A stretch of DNA of 64,000 nt from Caenibius tardaugens NBRC 16725. GTDB lineage: Bacteria; Pseudomonadota; Alphaproteobacteria; Sphingomonadales; Sphingomonadaceae. Shown here piece by piece: positions 41,691 through 50,906 of this stretch. The translations under genes were made by a program, and so were the position numbers. The notes under the pieces were generated by a model. The model had not been told where the DNA came from. It did no database searches and saw only the letters and a program-made list of their open reading frames with translations. Numbering within the stretch: the stretch's first letter is position 1; each line of letters begins with the position of its first letter. The stretch covers positions 3,332,001 to 3,396,000 of the forward strand of contig NZ_CP034179.1 of assembly GCF_003860345.1 (NCBI RefSeq), read 5' to 3'.

Positions 41691-42440
41691 TCATTCCCCG
41701 TCGGCCAGCGCGGCATTGGCGCGCGTACCCGATGGGTCCACTTTGGTCCCTGCCGCCTTGCGTTCCGAATAGCGGTCGACCAACTGGTGCGTGTGCGGGC
41801 GCATCAGCACGGTGATCCGCACCAGTTCCTCCATCACATCCACGATCCGGTCATAATAGCTGGAGGGTTTCATTCGCCCGTTTTCGTCGAATTCCTTGTA
41901 GGCCATGGCCACGGACGACTGGTTGGGAATGGTGACCATGCGCATCCAGCGCCCCAACAGGCGCAGCGTATTGACCGCGTTGAACGACTGCGATCCGCCC
42001 GATACCTGCATGACGGCCAATGTGCGCCCCTGCGTCGGGCGCATGCCCTGCATTTCCAGCGGCAGATGATCGATCTGGGCCTTCATGATCGCGGTGATCG
42101 CCCCATGGCGTTCGGGGCTGCACCAGACCTGCCCTTCGGACCACAGCGACAGCGCGCGCAATTCGTGCACCGCAGGGTGATCGTCACCCGCCACCTGATC
42201 GGGCAGGGGCAGGTCGGCAGGGTCGAAAATCCGCGTTTCCGCGCCGAAATACTGCAACAGGCGCGCCGCCTCCTCCACGGCAAGCCGCGAAAACGCGCGT
42301 TCCCGCAGCGATCCGTAAAGCAGGAGAATGCGTGGGGGATGCTGATCGGAATCCAGCCCCAATGCCGGGCGATCGATCGCATAGGCCTTGTCCAGCGCGG
42401 GCAGGTGATCGGGATCGGGCAGGGTGCGCAGGCGGTTCAT
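41691..42440 (-). CDS. arsH: ArsH, NADPH-dependent FMN reductase
   Basis: A 249-residue flavoprotein oxidising trivalent organoarsenicals or reducing quinones. The FMN site is [13 protein letters not shown], and [20 protein letters not shown] with [15 protein letters not shown] is the ArsH-specific signature. Last gene of the ars operon; its ATG overlaps the acr3 stop by four bases. The long upstream extension of the frame covers acr3 and is not real. Confidence 0.95.
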   Translation of the reverse strand: MNRLRTLPDPDHLPALDKAYAIDRPALGLDSDQHPPRILLLYGSLRERAFSRLAVEEAARLLQYFGAETRIFDPADLPLPDQVAGDDHPAVHELRALSLWSEGQVWCSPERHGAITAIMKAQIDHLPLEMQGMRPTQGRTLAVMQVSGGSQSFNAVNTLRLLGRWMRMVTIPNQSSVAMAYKEFDENGRMKPSSYYDRIVDVMEELVRITVLMRPHTHQLVDRYSERKAAGTKVDPSGTRANAALADGE

Positions 42441-43513
42441 AGGGAGGTCTCCTGTTCGTACCAGGCGCGGGAGCGCTTCACGATTGCCACCACCGACAGC
42501 ATCACCGGCACTTCGACCAGCACGCCGACCACAGTGGCCAGCGCCGCGCCGGAATGCAGCCCGAACAGCGAAATGGCGGCGGCAACGGCCAGTTCGAAGA
42601 AATTGGATGCGCCGATCAGGGCCGCAGGGGCGGCCACGCACCACGCCACGCCGAACCGGCGGCTGAGCCAATAGGCCAGCCCGGCGTTGACATAGACCTG
42701 CACCAGAATCGGCACCGCGATCAGTGCGATCACGAAGGGCTGGCTGACGATCTGTTCGCCCTGAAAGCCGAACAGCAGGACCAGCGTGGTCAGCAGCGCC
42801 GCCAGCGAAACCGGCCCCAACCCGGCCAGCACCCGGTCAAGCGCAGGCTGCCCGCCCGCTGCCAGCACGGCCTTGCGCACGGCCTGTGCGACGATCACCG
42901 GAACGATGATGTAAAGCCCGACCGACAGCAGCAGCGTGTCCCACGGCACTGTCACCGATGCGACGCCCAGCAACAGCCCGACCAGCGGCGCGAAAGCGAA
43001 CACCATGATCAGGTCGTTCAGCGCCACCTGGCTCAACGTGAAATTGGGCTCGCCGTCGCACAGGTTCGACCAGACGAAGACCATGGCGGTGCAGGGCGCT
43101 GCGGCGAGCAGGATCAGCCCGGCGATATAGGAGGGGGCTTCCCCTTCGGGCAGCAGCGGGGCGAACAGCCAGCCGAGGAAGACCGTGCCCAGCAGCGCCA
43201 TCGAGAACGGTTTGACCGCCCAGTTGATGAACAGGGTGATGCCCACGCCCTTCCAGTGCTGGCGCACCGCACCCAGCGCGCCGAAATCGATCTTGAGCAG
43301 CATCGGCACGATCATCAGCCAGATCAGCACCGCCACCACCAGATTGACCCGGGCGACCTCGGCCGCCGCAATCGCGCCAAACAGGCCGGGCAAGGCATGG
43401 CCCAGCGCGATCCCCACCACGATGCAGAGCGCGACCCAGAGGCTGAGATATCGTTCGAAGAAGGATATGCCGGGGTGAGGCGGCACCGTAGCCGCAAGGG
43501 GTGTTGTTGCCAT
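42437..43513 (-). CDS. acr3: ACR3-family arsenite efflux permease
   Basis: A 358-residue inner-membrane carrier with ten predicted helices that expels As(III) driven by the proton gradient. The conserved cysteine region ([25 protein letters not shown]) is typical of ACR3 rather than ArsB. It lies 7 bp after arsC in the operon and overlaps arsH by four bases. Confidence 0.95.
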   Translation of the reverse strand: MATTPLAATVPPHPGISFFERYLSLWVALCIVVGIALGHALPGLFGAIAAAEVARVNLVVAVLIWLMIVPMLLKIDFGALGAVRQHWKGVGITLFINWAVKPFSMALLGTVFLGWLFAPLLPEGEAPSYIAGLILLAAAPCTAMVFVWSNLCDGEPNFTLSQVALNDLIMVFAFAPLVGLLLGVASVTVPWDTLLLSVGLYIIVPVIVAQAVRKAVLAAGGQPALDRVLAGLGPVSLAALLTTLVLLFGFQGEQIVSQPFVIALIAVPILVQVYVNAGLAYWLSRRFGVAWCVAAPAALIGASNFFELAVAAAISLFGLHSGAALATVVGVLVEVPVMLSVVAIVKRSRAWYEQETSL

Positions 43514-43520
43514 GGCGGCC

Positions 43521-43946
43521 TCAGCCGATCCGCTGGCCGTGTTCGTCGACCACCCGTTCGCCGTCTTCCTTGGTAAAGGCGGCGCGTTGCGGATCGGGCA
43601 GGATATCCAGCACCGTTTCGGATGGGCGGCAGAGCCTGACGCCAAGCGGGGTGACGACGAGCGGGCGATTGATGAGAACGGGATGCGCCATCATCGCATC
43701 GATCAGTTCGTCATCGGCAAGCGTCGCGTCGGCAAGGCCCAGTTCTCCATAGGGCGTGCCCTTTTCGCGCAGCAGAGCGCGCGGTGTCAGCCCGGCGCGA
43801 GCGATCATGTCCACCAGCAGCGCCCGCGATGGCGGGGTCTTCAGATATTCGATCACATGCGGCTCGATCCCGGAATTGCGGATCAGCGCCAGCGTGTTGC
43901 GCGAGGTCCCGCAATCGGGATTGTGATAGATGACAAGAGTGGTCAT
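43521..43946 (-). CDS. arsC: Arsenate reductase (glutaredoxin type)
   Basis: A 141-residue enzyme reducing arsenate to arsenite. The catalytic cysteine is C12 in YHNPDCGTSRNTL, with the RPLVVTPLGVRLCRPSE segment that holds the active-site arginines, as in E. coli plasmid R773 ArsC. A start 24 codons upstream would overlap arsR. Second gene of the ars operon. Confidence 0.95.
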   Translation of the reverse strand: MTTLVIYHNPDCGTSRNTLALIRNSGIEPHVIEYLKTPPSRALLVDMIARAGLTPRALLREKGTPYGELGLADATLADDELIDAMMAHPVLINRPLVVTPLGVRLCRPSETVLDILPDPQRAAFTKEDGERVVDEHGQRIG

Positions 43947-43957
43947 GGCGGTATCCT

Positions 43958-44287
43958 TCAGCAGCAGGCGAGATCGGCAAGCAGCGGTTCGCAAAGCTCG
44001 GCCCGGCCCTGGCAACAATCCTTGGCAAGGAAGGTCATCAACTGCCGCAGGGTATCGATATGGGCGCGCTGGATCTGCTGGCGGCCGCGTTTTTCGGCCA
44101 CGACCAGCCCGGCCTTGGCCAACACGGCGAGATGGGTGGAAAACGTGCTCTGCGTCAGCCCGCTGGCCTCGACCAGTGCGCCGGTGGGGAGGCCTTCGGG
44201 TTCATGCCGGACAAGCAGCCGAAACGCCTCCAGACGTGTGGGATGGGCCAGTGCGGCCAGAGCGGACAGGGCTGATTCGATATCCAT
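43958..44287 (-). CDS. arsR: ArsR-family arsenic-responsive repressor
   Basis: A 109-residue winged-helix repressor (ALAALAHPTRLEAFRLLVRHEPEGLPTGALVEASGLTQSTFSTHLAVLAKAGLV). Cysteines lie in the C-terminal half (AKDCCQGRAELC ... LACC), where arsenite may bind; the usual ELCVCDL motif in the recognition helix is absent, so a type II or III site is likely. The ATG has no Shine-Dalgarno and lies only a few bases from the predicted transcript start. Confidence 0.93.
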   Translation of the reverse strand: MDIESALSALAALAHPTRLEAFRLLVRHEPEGLPTGALVEASGLTQSTFSTHLAVLAKAGLVVAEKRGRQQIQRAHIDTLRQLMTFLAKDCCQGRAELCEPLLADLACC

Positions 44288-44293
44288 GCATCG

Positions 44294-44341
44294 GGAAAAT
44301 ACGATGGATTCGGCTGTCGTCAAGACGCATCGTATTTTTCC
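44294..44341 (-). promoter_or_regulatory. ars promoter and ArsR operator
   Basis: GGAAAATACGATG (44294-44306) and CATCGTATTTTTCC (44328-44341) form a long inverted repeat. On the minus strand TTGACG (complement of 44318-44323) and TATTTT (complement of 44296-44301), 16 bp apart, look like -35 and -10 boxes lying inside it. ArsR bound here would block the promoter. Confidence 0.7.
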
Positions 44342-44507
44342 GATGTATTTTCGGGTGGAGGCAACCGGTGTTGGGAGGCTGCGGGCGACCCCCGTATTCG
44401 GACTGCCGCTGGCCATTCATGCACAGGCCCGTTTCCCTTGCGCGCCAGCCCGGCTAGAGCGGCGTGGTAAGGCACGTGCCGTGGCAGGCGCGCGCAAGGA
44501 GATGGTC

Positions 44508-44855
44508 ATGACGGTAACGCTCTACGGAATTCCCAATTGCGACACGGTGAAGAAGGCGCGCAAGTGGCTGGATGCGCAGGGGATTGCCTATACGTTCCAT
44601 GACTACAAGAAAGCGGGGGCCGATCCTGCGAAGCTGCAGTCGTGGGTCGATGCGAAAGGTTGGGAAACCGTGCTGAACCGGGTGGGCACCACCTTCCGCA
44701 AGCTGCCCGATGCGGATCGGGAAGGGCTGGATGCGGCAAAGGCCGTGGCGCTGATGGCGGTGCATACGTCCACGATCAAACGGCCGGTGGTGGAATATCC
44801 GGGCGGCCTGCTGGTCGGGTTCAAGGAACCGGAATGGGCGGCGGCGCTGACCTGA
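44508..44855 (+). CDS. ArsC/Spx-family thioredoxin-fold reductase (YffB-like)
   Basis: A 115-residue protein with the ArsC fold: YGIPNCDTVKKARKWLD carries a single active Cys, and TIKRPVVEYPGGLLVGFKEPEW closes the domain. YffB-like proteins are glutathione- or thioredoxin-linked reductases, not true arsenate reductases, and occur outside ars operons. It is transcribed away from arsR on the other strand, but has its own AAGGAG site and no evident ars control. Confidence 0.87.
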   Translation: MTVTLYGIPNCDTVKKARKWLDAQGIAYTFHDYKKAGADPAKLQSWVDAKGWETVLNRVGTTFRKLPDADREGLDAAKAVALMAVHTSTIKRPVVEYPGGLLVGFKEPEWAAALT

Positions 44856-44950
44856 TCATGTCCGGCCCGGTGTGTTTGCCGGGCCACGCCGCGTCGCACG
44901 TGCCGTGGAAACCGTTGCCCCGCACACGGGAATCTGGCATAGAAGCGGGG

Positions 44951-45001
44951 ATGACCGAGACCGTAACCCTGTTGCATTCGTTTTATTGGCTCTCCTTTTA
45001 A
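44951..45001 (+). CDS. Possible leader peptide rich in aromatic residues
   Basis: A 16-codon open frame (MTETVTLLHSFYWLSF) precedes the GNAT gene by about 100 bp and contains consecutive Phe, Tyr and Trp. A small hairpin CTCCTTTTAAGGAG spans its stop codon. The layout is like an attenuation leader but the downstream gene is not an amino-acid synthesis gene, so this is tentative and could be chance. Confidence 0.25.
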   Translation: MTETVTLLHSFYWLSF

Positions 45002-45107
45002 GGAGCGGCCGGTCGTCATCATATGTGACCAACGCCGCCGGGATCGGTGCGTATGGTTGCTCTTTCATCCACGTTGCTGATCACGGTGGCCTCTCAAGAG
45101 ACTACCC

Positions 45108-45629
45108 ATGACCCGCTTTCTCGATGATATCCGCACCGCCCGTTGTCGCATTGCCCCGCTCGCGCTGGGCGATGTCGATGCGCTGACCGCCATTACCGAT
45201 GCCACGGTGACGGCGCGTATCCATTTCCTGCCGGAACCGTTCACGCAGGCCGATGCCCGCAAGCTGATCGTGCAGGGCACAGCGGACAATCGCTTCTACG
45301 GCATCCGCGCCTGTACCGATGGGGCCTTGCTGGGCGTTGTCGGCGTGCACGGCGGCCCGCGCGGGCGCGATGTGGAAATCGGGTACTGGCTGGCTTCGGA
45401 TGCACGCGGGCGCGGATTGGCCACCGAGGTGCTGGCGGCGCTGATGCCGCGTCTGGCGCTGGATTACCCGGCGTGCCGCGTGGTGGCCGAATGCCACCCG
45501 GACAACGGCCGGTCGCAGGCGCTGCTGGAACGCATGGGCTTCGTCTTCACCGGGCAGCCCGGGCGCAGGCCGGGCCGGGTGGTTCTGGCGCGCAGCAGCC
45601 AGGCCCCGGGCCGGATCGATGTGTGCTGA
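45108..45629 (+). CDS. GNAT-family N-acetyltransferase
   Basis: A 173-residue acetyltransferase similar to RimJ/RimL proteins: the acetyl-CoA loop is ASDARGRGLATEVL and the following DNGRSQALLERMGF is the usual C-terminal motif. The substrate (protein N-terminus, amine or drug) is unknown. There is no good Shine-Dalgarno before the ATG, but a weak hairpin covers that region. Confidence 0.85.
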   Translation: MTRFLDDIRTARCRIAPLALGDVDALTAITDATVTARIHFLPEPFTQADARKLIVQGTADNRFYGIRACTDGALLGVVGVHGGPRGRDVEIGYWLASDARGRGLATEVLAALMPRLALDYPACRVVAECHPDNGRSQALLERMGFVFTGQPGRRPGRVVLARSSQAPGRIDVC

Positions 45630-45656
45630 GGTATGGCCGGGGCGCTGTGGCGGCGA

Positions 45657-46418
45657 TCAGCCGCCATGCGTTGCCGTGACGATATAGTTCAGCGCCAGAT
45701 TGTCCGACAGGTGCAAGCCTTTGGTCACGGACATGGCGATCCCGCTTGGGTTGCCCATGGCAAGACCCGCCCCGGCCAGCAGCAGCGCGAGTTCGTCAGG
45801 CGTGATGAAATCGTCCCAGTTGTGCGTGCCCTTGGGGATCGCACCCACGCCTTCGGCCAATCCGATCATCAGCAGGCGCGATTGCGGCGTGCGGTTGGGG
45901 CAGGACAGCACCATCAGCCCGCCGGGGGCGAGATGGCGGGCCAGACCGGCCACGAACGCAGGCTTGTCCGCCACGTGTTCGATCACTTCCATCGCGGTGA
46001 CGAGGTCGAACTGGCCGAGGCCAAGGCTGTCCAGTTCGCCATCGCGATAATCGATCGTCAGCCCCGATCCATCGGCATGCGCGCGGGCGGCGGCGATGTT
46101 TTCCGATGCCGCATCCACACCCGTCACGGCGGCGCCCAGCCGGGCCAGCGGTTCGGCCAGCAGACCCGCGCCGCACCCCACATCCAGCGCGGTCTTGCCC
46201 GCCAGCGGCTTCAACCCGTGCGGGTCGCTGTTCCAGTGCCGGTCGATCGCGTCGCGCACGAAGCCCAGCCGCACCGGGTTCAGCTTGTGCAGCATGGCGG
46301 ACGAACCCGCGGGATTCCACCATTCTGCAGCGAGTTTGCCGAAATGGGCCGCCTCTTCGGGGCGGATGGTCGCACTGGCGGATGGGCTACTGTTCGCCCC
46401 GGGAGTTGCATTCGTCAT
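45657..46418 (-). CDS. ubiG: Ubiquinone biosynthesis O-methyltransferase
   Basis: A 253-residue SAM-dependent enzyme catalysing both O-methylations in ubiquinone synthesis at the membrane. It has the FGKLAAEWWNPAGSSAMLHKLNPVRLGF start, SAM motif I LDVGCGAGLLAEPLARLG and the membrane-associating insert near MVLSCPNRTPQSRLLMIGLAEGVG. Divergent from lysC with 69 bp between them. Confidence 0.95.
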   Translation of the reverse strand: MTNATPGANSSPSASATIRPEEAAHFGKLAAEWWNPAGSSAMLHKLNPVRLGFVRDAIDRHWNSDPHGLKPLAGKTALDVGCGAGLLAEPLARLGAAVTGVDAASENIAAARAHADGSGLTIDYRDGELDSLGLGQFDLVTAMEVIEHVADKPAFVAGLARHLAPGGLMVLSCPNRTPQSRLLMIGLAEGVGAIPKGTHNWDDFITPDELALLLAGAGLAMGNPSGIAMSVTKGLHLSDNLALNYIVTATHGG

Positions 46419-46487
46419 CCCGCACCCCTAACAGCGCGGCGGATTTGATTCCAGCAGCTGGCATGTCCCAGAAACAGGAGCGTAAGC

Positions 46488-47744
46488 TTGGCTCGCATAG
46501 TGATGAAATTCGGTGGCACCTCGATGGCGGGGACGGAACGTATCCGGCGCGTCGCCAATATCGTGCGCCGTCAACAGGCCGCCGGCCATGAAGTGGCCGT
46601 GGTGGTGTCGGCAATGGCCGGGGAAACCGACCGGCTCGTGGGCTTCTGCCGCGAGGCGAATGCCCTGTACGATCCCGCGGAATACGACGTTGTCGTGGCT
46701 GCGGGGGAACAGATCACGTCGGGCCTGCTGGCGATGACCCTGCAGGCGATGGGCTGCAAGGCGCGCAGCTGGCTGGGCTGGCAGGTGCCGATCAAGACCG
46801 ACAGTGCCCATGCCAAGGCCCGGATCGAGGATTTCGATCCCGGCGCGCTGGTGGCATCGATGGCGGCTGGCGAAATCGCGGTCATTCCGGGGTTTCAGGG
46901 CATTTCGCCCGAAGGCCGGGTAACCACGCTGGGGCGGGGCGGTTCGGATACCTCCGCTGTGGCGGTGGCCGCTGCGGTCAAGGCTGACCGCTGCGACATC
47001 TACACCGACGTCGATGGCGTTTACACCACCGACCCGCGGATCGTGGCCAAGGCGCGCAAGCTGCCCAATGTCACGTACGAAGAAATGCTGGAGCTGGCTT
47101 CGGTCGGCTCGAAAGTCCTGCAGACGCGTTCCGTCAGCCTCGCCATGAAAGAGCGGGTGCGCGTGCAGGTTTTGTCATCCTTCATTGACGACGATGCCCC
47201 GCTGGCAGACGAACTGCCCGGCACGATGATCGTCAGCGACGAGGAACTGGAAGGACTCGATATGGAACGCCAGCTGATCACCGGTATCGCCGCCGACAAG
47301 AACGAGGCGAAGATCACCCTTACCCGCATTGCCGACCGCCCCGGCGCGGTTGCCGCGATTTTCGGCCCGCTGGCGGCGGCCAATATCAATGTGGACATGA
47401 TCATCCAGAACATCGCCAAGGACAAGGGCGAGACCGACGTGACCTTTACCGTCCCGCAGGCCGATCTGGAACGTTCGCAGGCTCTGCTGGAAGGCCAGAA
47501 GGATGACATCGGCTTCTTCCGCATGATCACCGACAGCAAGGTCTCCAAGATCAGCGTCGTGGGTGTTGGCATGCGCAGCCATGCCGGTATCGCCGCCACG
47601 ATGTTCAAGACGCTGGCCGATCGCGGGATCAATATCCAGGCGATCTCGACCAGCGAAATCAAGGTTTCGGTGCTGATCGACGCCGATGAAACCGAACTGG
47701 CCGTGCGCGTCCTGCACACTGCCTACGGTCTCGACGCCGACTGA
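46488..47744 (+). CDS. lysC: Aspartate kinase
   Basis: A 418-residue enzyme starting the aspartate pathway to Lys, Met, Thr and cell-wall diaminopimelate. It starts with TTG (ARIVMKFGGTSMAGTERIRR) 8 bases after AGGAG; the Met at 46503 would cut the conserved N-terminus. The kinase domain (about 1-245) is followed by two ACT domains (ITLTRIADRPGAVAAIF and ISVVGVGMRSHAGIAATMF) through which lysine and/or threonine inhibit it. A bidirectional terminator follows. Confidence 0.96.
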   Translation: MARIVMKFGGTSMAGTERIRRVANIVRRQQAAGHEVAVVVSAMAGETDRLVGFCREANALYDPAEYDVVVAAGEQITSGLLAMTLQAMGCKARSWLGWQVPIKTDSAHAKARIEDFDPGALVASMAAGEIAVIPGFQGISPEGRVTTLGRGGSDTSAVAVAAAVKADRCDIYTDVDGVYTTDPRIVAKARKLPNVTYEEMLELASVGSKVLQTRSVSLAMKERVRVQVLSSFIDDDAPLADELPGTMIVSDEELEGLDMERQLITGIAADKNEAKITLTRIADRPGAVAAIFGPLAAANINVDMIIQNIAKDKGETDVTFTVPQADLERSQALLEGQKDDIGFFRMITDSKVSKISVVGVGMRSHAGIAATMFKTLADRGINIQAISTSEIKVSVLIDADETELAVRVLHTAYGLDAD

Positions 47745-47763
47745 TTTCATACGGTTTTACCGG

Positions 47764-47801
47764 AAAAGAGCGCCCTTTCTCGTGAGAGATGGGGCGCTTT
47801 T
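47764..47801 (+). terminator. Terminator between lysC and the hydrolase gene
   Basis: AAAAGAGCGCCC and GGGGCGCTTTT pair around a loop that itself contains CTCGTGAGAG, with A- and T-rich ends on both strands, so it can stop both convergent genes. Confidence 0.85.
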
Positions 47802-47814
47802 GTCGTTTCTGCAA

Positions 47815-48564
47815 TTATCCCGCAGCCGCAGGCACGCGGCGTGAGATTGCGTCCAGCATGCCGGCCAGTTCCGCCACATGGGTCACGGTCGGCATGTGGC
47901 CGGTGTCGAGTGTCAGCGTTTCGACAGGGGCGCTGATCTGCGCCAGCGCGCGCTGCGTGGCGATCGGCATGATCTTGTCCTGCAGCGTTTCGATGAAAAA
48001 GCGGGGCACCTGCCCGTAACGGTCCGCGCTCAGATGCAGCGGGGCCATGATCGCCATGGTCGGTTCCGGCGCGATATGGGCATGGGACCATGCCCGGTCG
48101 GCATCGCTGTACCCTTCATGGAACCACGTGTCCGGATCGGGTGGATAGGCCCACAGGCCATCGTCGCTGAAGCGCATGGGGAAATCGGCCATGCCATAGG
48201 CGTATCCCGACCGTTCGAGCAGGTCCGCCATGCCGGTCATCGCCGTGCCATCGGGGATCAGCACCGCCGCGAGGTAAACAGCCGCCAAGACTTGATCCGC
48301 GGCGTTTTCGACGACCTGACTGGTCACCAGCCCGCCGCGGCTGTGGCCGACAACGATCACCGCATCGCCCTGCGCCCTGATCTGCGCGGCGACATCGTCG
48401 GCCCAGCGGTCCAGCGTGCATGCGGTGGGCGGGGTCGGATCGCCCGCGCACCCGGCGAGATTGGGCACGATGGTCTCATGACCCATGGCGTGCAAGGCCG
48501 GAACCAGCCGATCCCAGCACCATGCACCATGAAACATCCCGTGAATCAGCACGAATTTGGCCAC
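47815..48564 (-). CDS. Alpha/beta hydrolase (esterase type)
   Basis: A 249-residue cytosolic hydrolase with oxyanion-loop motif VLIHGMFHGAWCWDRLVPAL, nucleophile S75 in VVGHSRGGLV and catalytic His in LDTGHMPTVT. It resembles the plant-type methyl-ester esterase branch (SABP2, MES) of small hydrolases; the substrate is unknown. The start is GTG at 48564 with GGAGGAGAG upstream, matching the family N-terminus. Confidence 0.88.
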   Translation of the reverse strand: MAKFVLIHGMFHGAWCWDRLVPALHAMGHETIVPNLAGCAGDPTPPTACTLDRWADDVAAQIRAQGDAVIVVGHSRGGLVTSQVVENAADQVLAAVYLAAVLIPDGTAMTGMADLLERSGYAYGMADFPMRFSDDGLWAYPPDPDTWFHEGYSDADRAWSHAHIAPEPTMAIMAPLHLSADRYGQVPRFFIETLQDKIMPIATQRALAQISAPVETLTLDTGHMPTVTHVAELAGMLDAISRRVPAAAG

Positions 48565-48672
48565 GCTTGCTCTCCTCCACCCCTGCGGCACGTGCCGTTG
48601 GGTGGGAGCCTAACGGCGCACATGCCGATCCGCAACGCGCGATGCGACTGGGTCAGGGGCAGGGAAGGGCGT

Positions 48673-49101
48673 TCAGGGGTAGCGTGTCGACCAGTCGGCG
48701 GGGTAGGGGGCTTCCCAGGCTGGCGGGCGGACCCAGGTGGTCCCACGCGGTGCGGCCGAGGCGGCCAAGGTGTCCACCCGGCTCATCGCGTCCTTGATCG
48801 CGGCTTGCCTGCAGGACGGGACAAGTGGGATTGTCGTATCGGTTTCCCCCAGTTTGTCACAAAGAAAACGGGCGGTCAGATCGATCCGGTGCTTTAATTC
48901 CTTGTGCCCGGCAGCGGTGCTCAGGTCGAGGTCGGCGTAACTGACGGCCTGTGACAGCGATTGTACACTGTCGGGAACTTTACCCCATTGGCCGGTCACC
49001 ACGATTTCTTCAGGCGCCGTCTCTGCGAGCGCGGCAGAGGCCCCAAGGGCGAGCGGGGCGATGCAGAACATCGCAGCGGATAGCAGATTTATGCGGTTCA
49101 T
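48673..49101 (-). CDS. UrcA family exported protein
   Basis: A 142-residue protein with a signal peptide (MNRINLLSAAMFCIAPLALGASAALA) and the UrcA-family mature part (VSYADLDLSTAAGHKELKHRIDLTARFLCD and PLVPSCRQAAIKDAM), with two cysteines likely joined by a disulphide. The family is abundant in sphingomonads and its role is not established. The ATG at 49101 starts the signal peptide; earlier Met codons do not. Confidence 0.85.
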   Translation of the reverse strand: MNRINLLSAAMFCIAPLALGASAALAETAPEEIVVTGQWGKVPDSVQSLSQAVSYADLDLSTAAGHKELKHRIDLTARFLCDKLGETDTTIPLVPSCRQAAIKDAMSRVDTLAASAAPRGTTWVRPPAWEAPYPADWSTRYP

Positions 49102-49361
49102 CTCGAAGTTCCTCTCATCCTGGTGGTGCATTGGAATATCTCGATAAATTTGTAATAAAATTAATAGATTAACGTTCCTGCGGGAGTGGTGAAGTGTTGC
49201 GTGCATCAGACCAACGGCTCGGCGCGGCAATCCGGCCGTTCATCGCCGGGCGTGTTACGTAAACCGCCAATCACCGATCCTGCGACAATTTGTCGCCTTG
49301 ACCGGCTGGCCCGCCTGCGCGCAAAGCAAGCGCCGATAATTTCGAGATTTATGGAGTGGAT

Positions 49362-49796
49362 ATGCCTGAGCTACCGGAAATGGCGAAAGGGCAGCTCGCC
49401 GGACAGGCTGGCGCGTTGCCTGCTGAACATATTCGGGACGTTTTCGTGCGTTACACCGAATTGTTCAGCGATTGCGACGACGATGGCGTCGCGGCGCTCT
49501 ATGCGGAAGACGCCGTGTTGCGCGATCCGGTCACCGGGCCTGCGGTGCAGGGGCGGCAGGCCATTCGCGATTGGTACCAGATGGCGTTCGATGCCATGGA
49601 TTGTCCGATGGACATGCGGCTGGAAGGCGCCGTGCGCGTGGCGGGCAATCTCGCCGCGGCGGCACTGGTTGTGCGCACGCACAGCAACGGCCAACCGCTG
49701 CGCGTGGATACGCTCGATGTGATGCAGTTTAACGATGATGGGCTGATCGCTGCGATGGACGCCTATTTCGGGCCGTCGAACTATCACATGGATTAG
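49362..49796 (+). CDS. SnoaL-like (NTF2-fold) nuclear-transport-factor protein
   Basis: A 144-residue cone-shaped alpha+beta protein of the steroid delta-isomerase/SnoaL group (DVFVRYTELFSDCDDDGVAALYAEDAVLRDPVTGPAVQGRQAIRDWYQMAF and DAYFGPSNYHMD). Members include isomerases and small hydrolases; the activity is not clear. A GTG two codons upstream is an alternative start, but the ATG has GGAG 8 bases before it. Confidence 0.85.
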   Translation: MPELPEMAKGQLAGQAGALPAEHIRDVFVRYTELFSDCDDDGVAALYAEDAVLRDPVTGPAVQGRQAIRDWYQMAFDAMDCPMDMRLEGAVRVAGNLAAAALVVRTHSNGQPLRVDTLDVMQFNDDGLIAAMDAYFGPSNYHMD

Positions 49797-49865
49797 AGCC
49801 TGCCGCCCCGTGCGCTGATCGCACGGGGGCATGGGATCGAACAGAGCAGGCGCTGATGCCCGGCC

Positions 49866-50906
49866 TTATTGTGCGGCGGGCTGCCCTGCGATTTTGGGCA
49901 GGATGATTTCCACCCGGCGATTGCGCTGGCGCCCTTCCTCATCGTCGGTGCCATCCGGTTTCGCATTGGGGGCGACGGGGCGCAGTTCGCCCAGGCCAAT
50001 GGTTTTCAGCCGGTCGGCGGCAATGCCTTTCCCGACAAGATAGGCCTTTACCGATTCGGTGCGCTGTTCGGACAGGCGCTTGTTATAGGCATCGTCACCC
50101 TTGGCATCGGTGTGCCCTTCGATCCTGATCTCGCCATCCCCCGCAGCCTTGATCAGCTCCGCCACCCGGTCCAGCGTCACATGGGCATCGCTACGCAGCG
50201 CGGCCTTGTCGAATTCGAACGTGACATCGCCCGGCAGCGAAACCACCGTCCCACGGTCGGTGTCGACCGCACCCAGATCGGATTTGAGCTTGTCGACGGC
50301 CTGCAAGGTGCTGGCGGGCGTGCCGTTTGCGCCCAGAGCGGTTCCATCCTGCCGCACCGGACCGATTTTTGACGTGGGCAGGCTGGCCATATTGGACATG
50401 GCCGAGGCTTCGGGGATCGCGCCGCCGCCGCGTGCGCCGTCGATCGGCAGCGTGGCTTCGAACCGGGGTGTCGTGGTGTAGGCGTTGTCCCGGCTGCCGC
50501 TTTCATTCAGAAACAGCACGACTTTGCCCGAACCGGGCAATTTGCCGGCAAAGACGAGCGCGGCATCCATGGCCTTGTTCGGCGGAACCTTCAGTTCGGG
50601 ATTGGCCGTTGCGGGCACCAGCAACAGTTTCTCGCCGGAATCGGTGAGGAGATAGGTGCGTTCGTTCGAGGCGTTGAAACTGATCTCGCCGTCCCTGCCG
50701 TTGAGCACGTGAAGTTCCACCAGTGTCCGGTCACCCGAACTGCGGATGGAACGGACCTGCACCACCACTGCGGCCGGGTGGGTGATCTGCGTATCCAGCG
50801 CGACCCCGCCACCCGTAAACGGCAGCGAGAACCCGTCGCATGCGCCGAGCGCGCCAAGCGCCGCGATGGCGATCAGCGGCCGAAAAACGGGGCGCCACCG
50901 CGTCAT
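49866..50906 (-). CDS. Lipoprotein with an OmpA-type peptidoglycan-binding domain
   Basis: A 346-residue outer-membrane-type lipoprotein. A lipobox (LGALGACDG) is followed by a domain with VELHVLNGRDGEISFNASNERTYLLTDSGEKLLL, then a linker, and an OmpA-like domain at about 225-340 (FEFDKAALRSDAHVTLDRV and IRIEGHTDAKGDDAYNKRLSEQRTESVKAYLV) that binds peptidoglycan. Its first domain is homologous to the neighbouring lipoprotein gene 50903-51520. The two overlap by four bases and form one operon. Confidence 0.88.
   Translation of the reverse strand: MTRWRPVFRPLIAIAALGALGACDGFSLPFTGGGVALDTQITHPAAVVVQVRSIRSSGDRTLVELHVLNGRDGEISFNASNERTYLLTDSGEKLLLVPATANPELKVPPNKAMDAALVFAGKLPGSGKVVLFLNESGSRDNAYTTTPRFEATLPIDGARGGGAIPEASAMSNMASLPTSKIGPVRQDGTALGANGTPASTLQAVDKLKSDLGAVDTDRGTVVSLPGDVTFEFDKAALRSDAHVTLDRVAELIKAAGDGEIRIEGHTDAKGDDAYNKRLSEQRTESVKAYLVGKGIAADRLKTIGLGELRPVAPNAKPDGTDDEEGRQRNRRVEIILPKIAGQPAAQ

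Noticed and set aside
43647-44460. Plus-strand frame running through the ars genes into the ArsC-like gene
   Set aside because: It is antisense to arsC and arsR; only the part from 44508 has an ArsC-fold sequence and a ribosome site.
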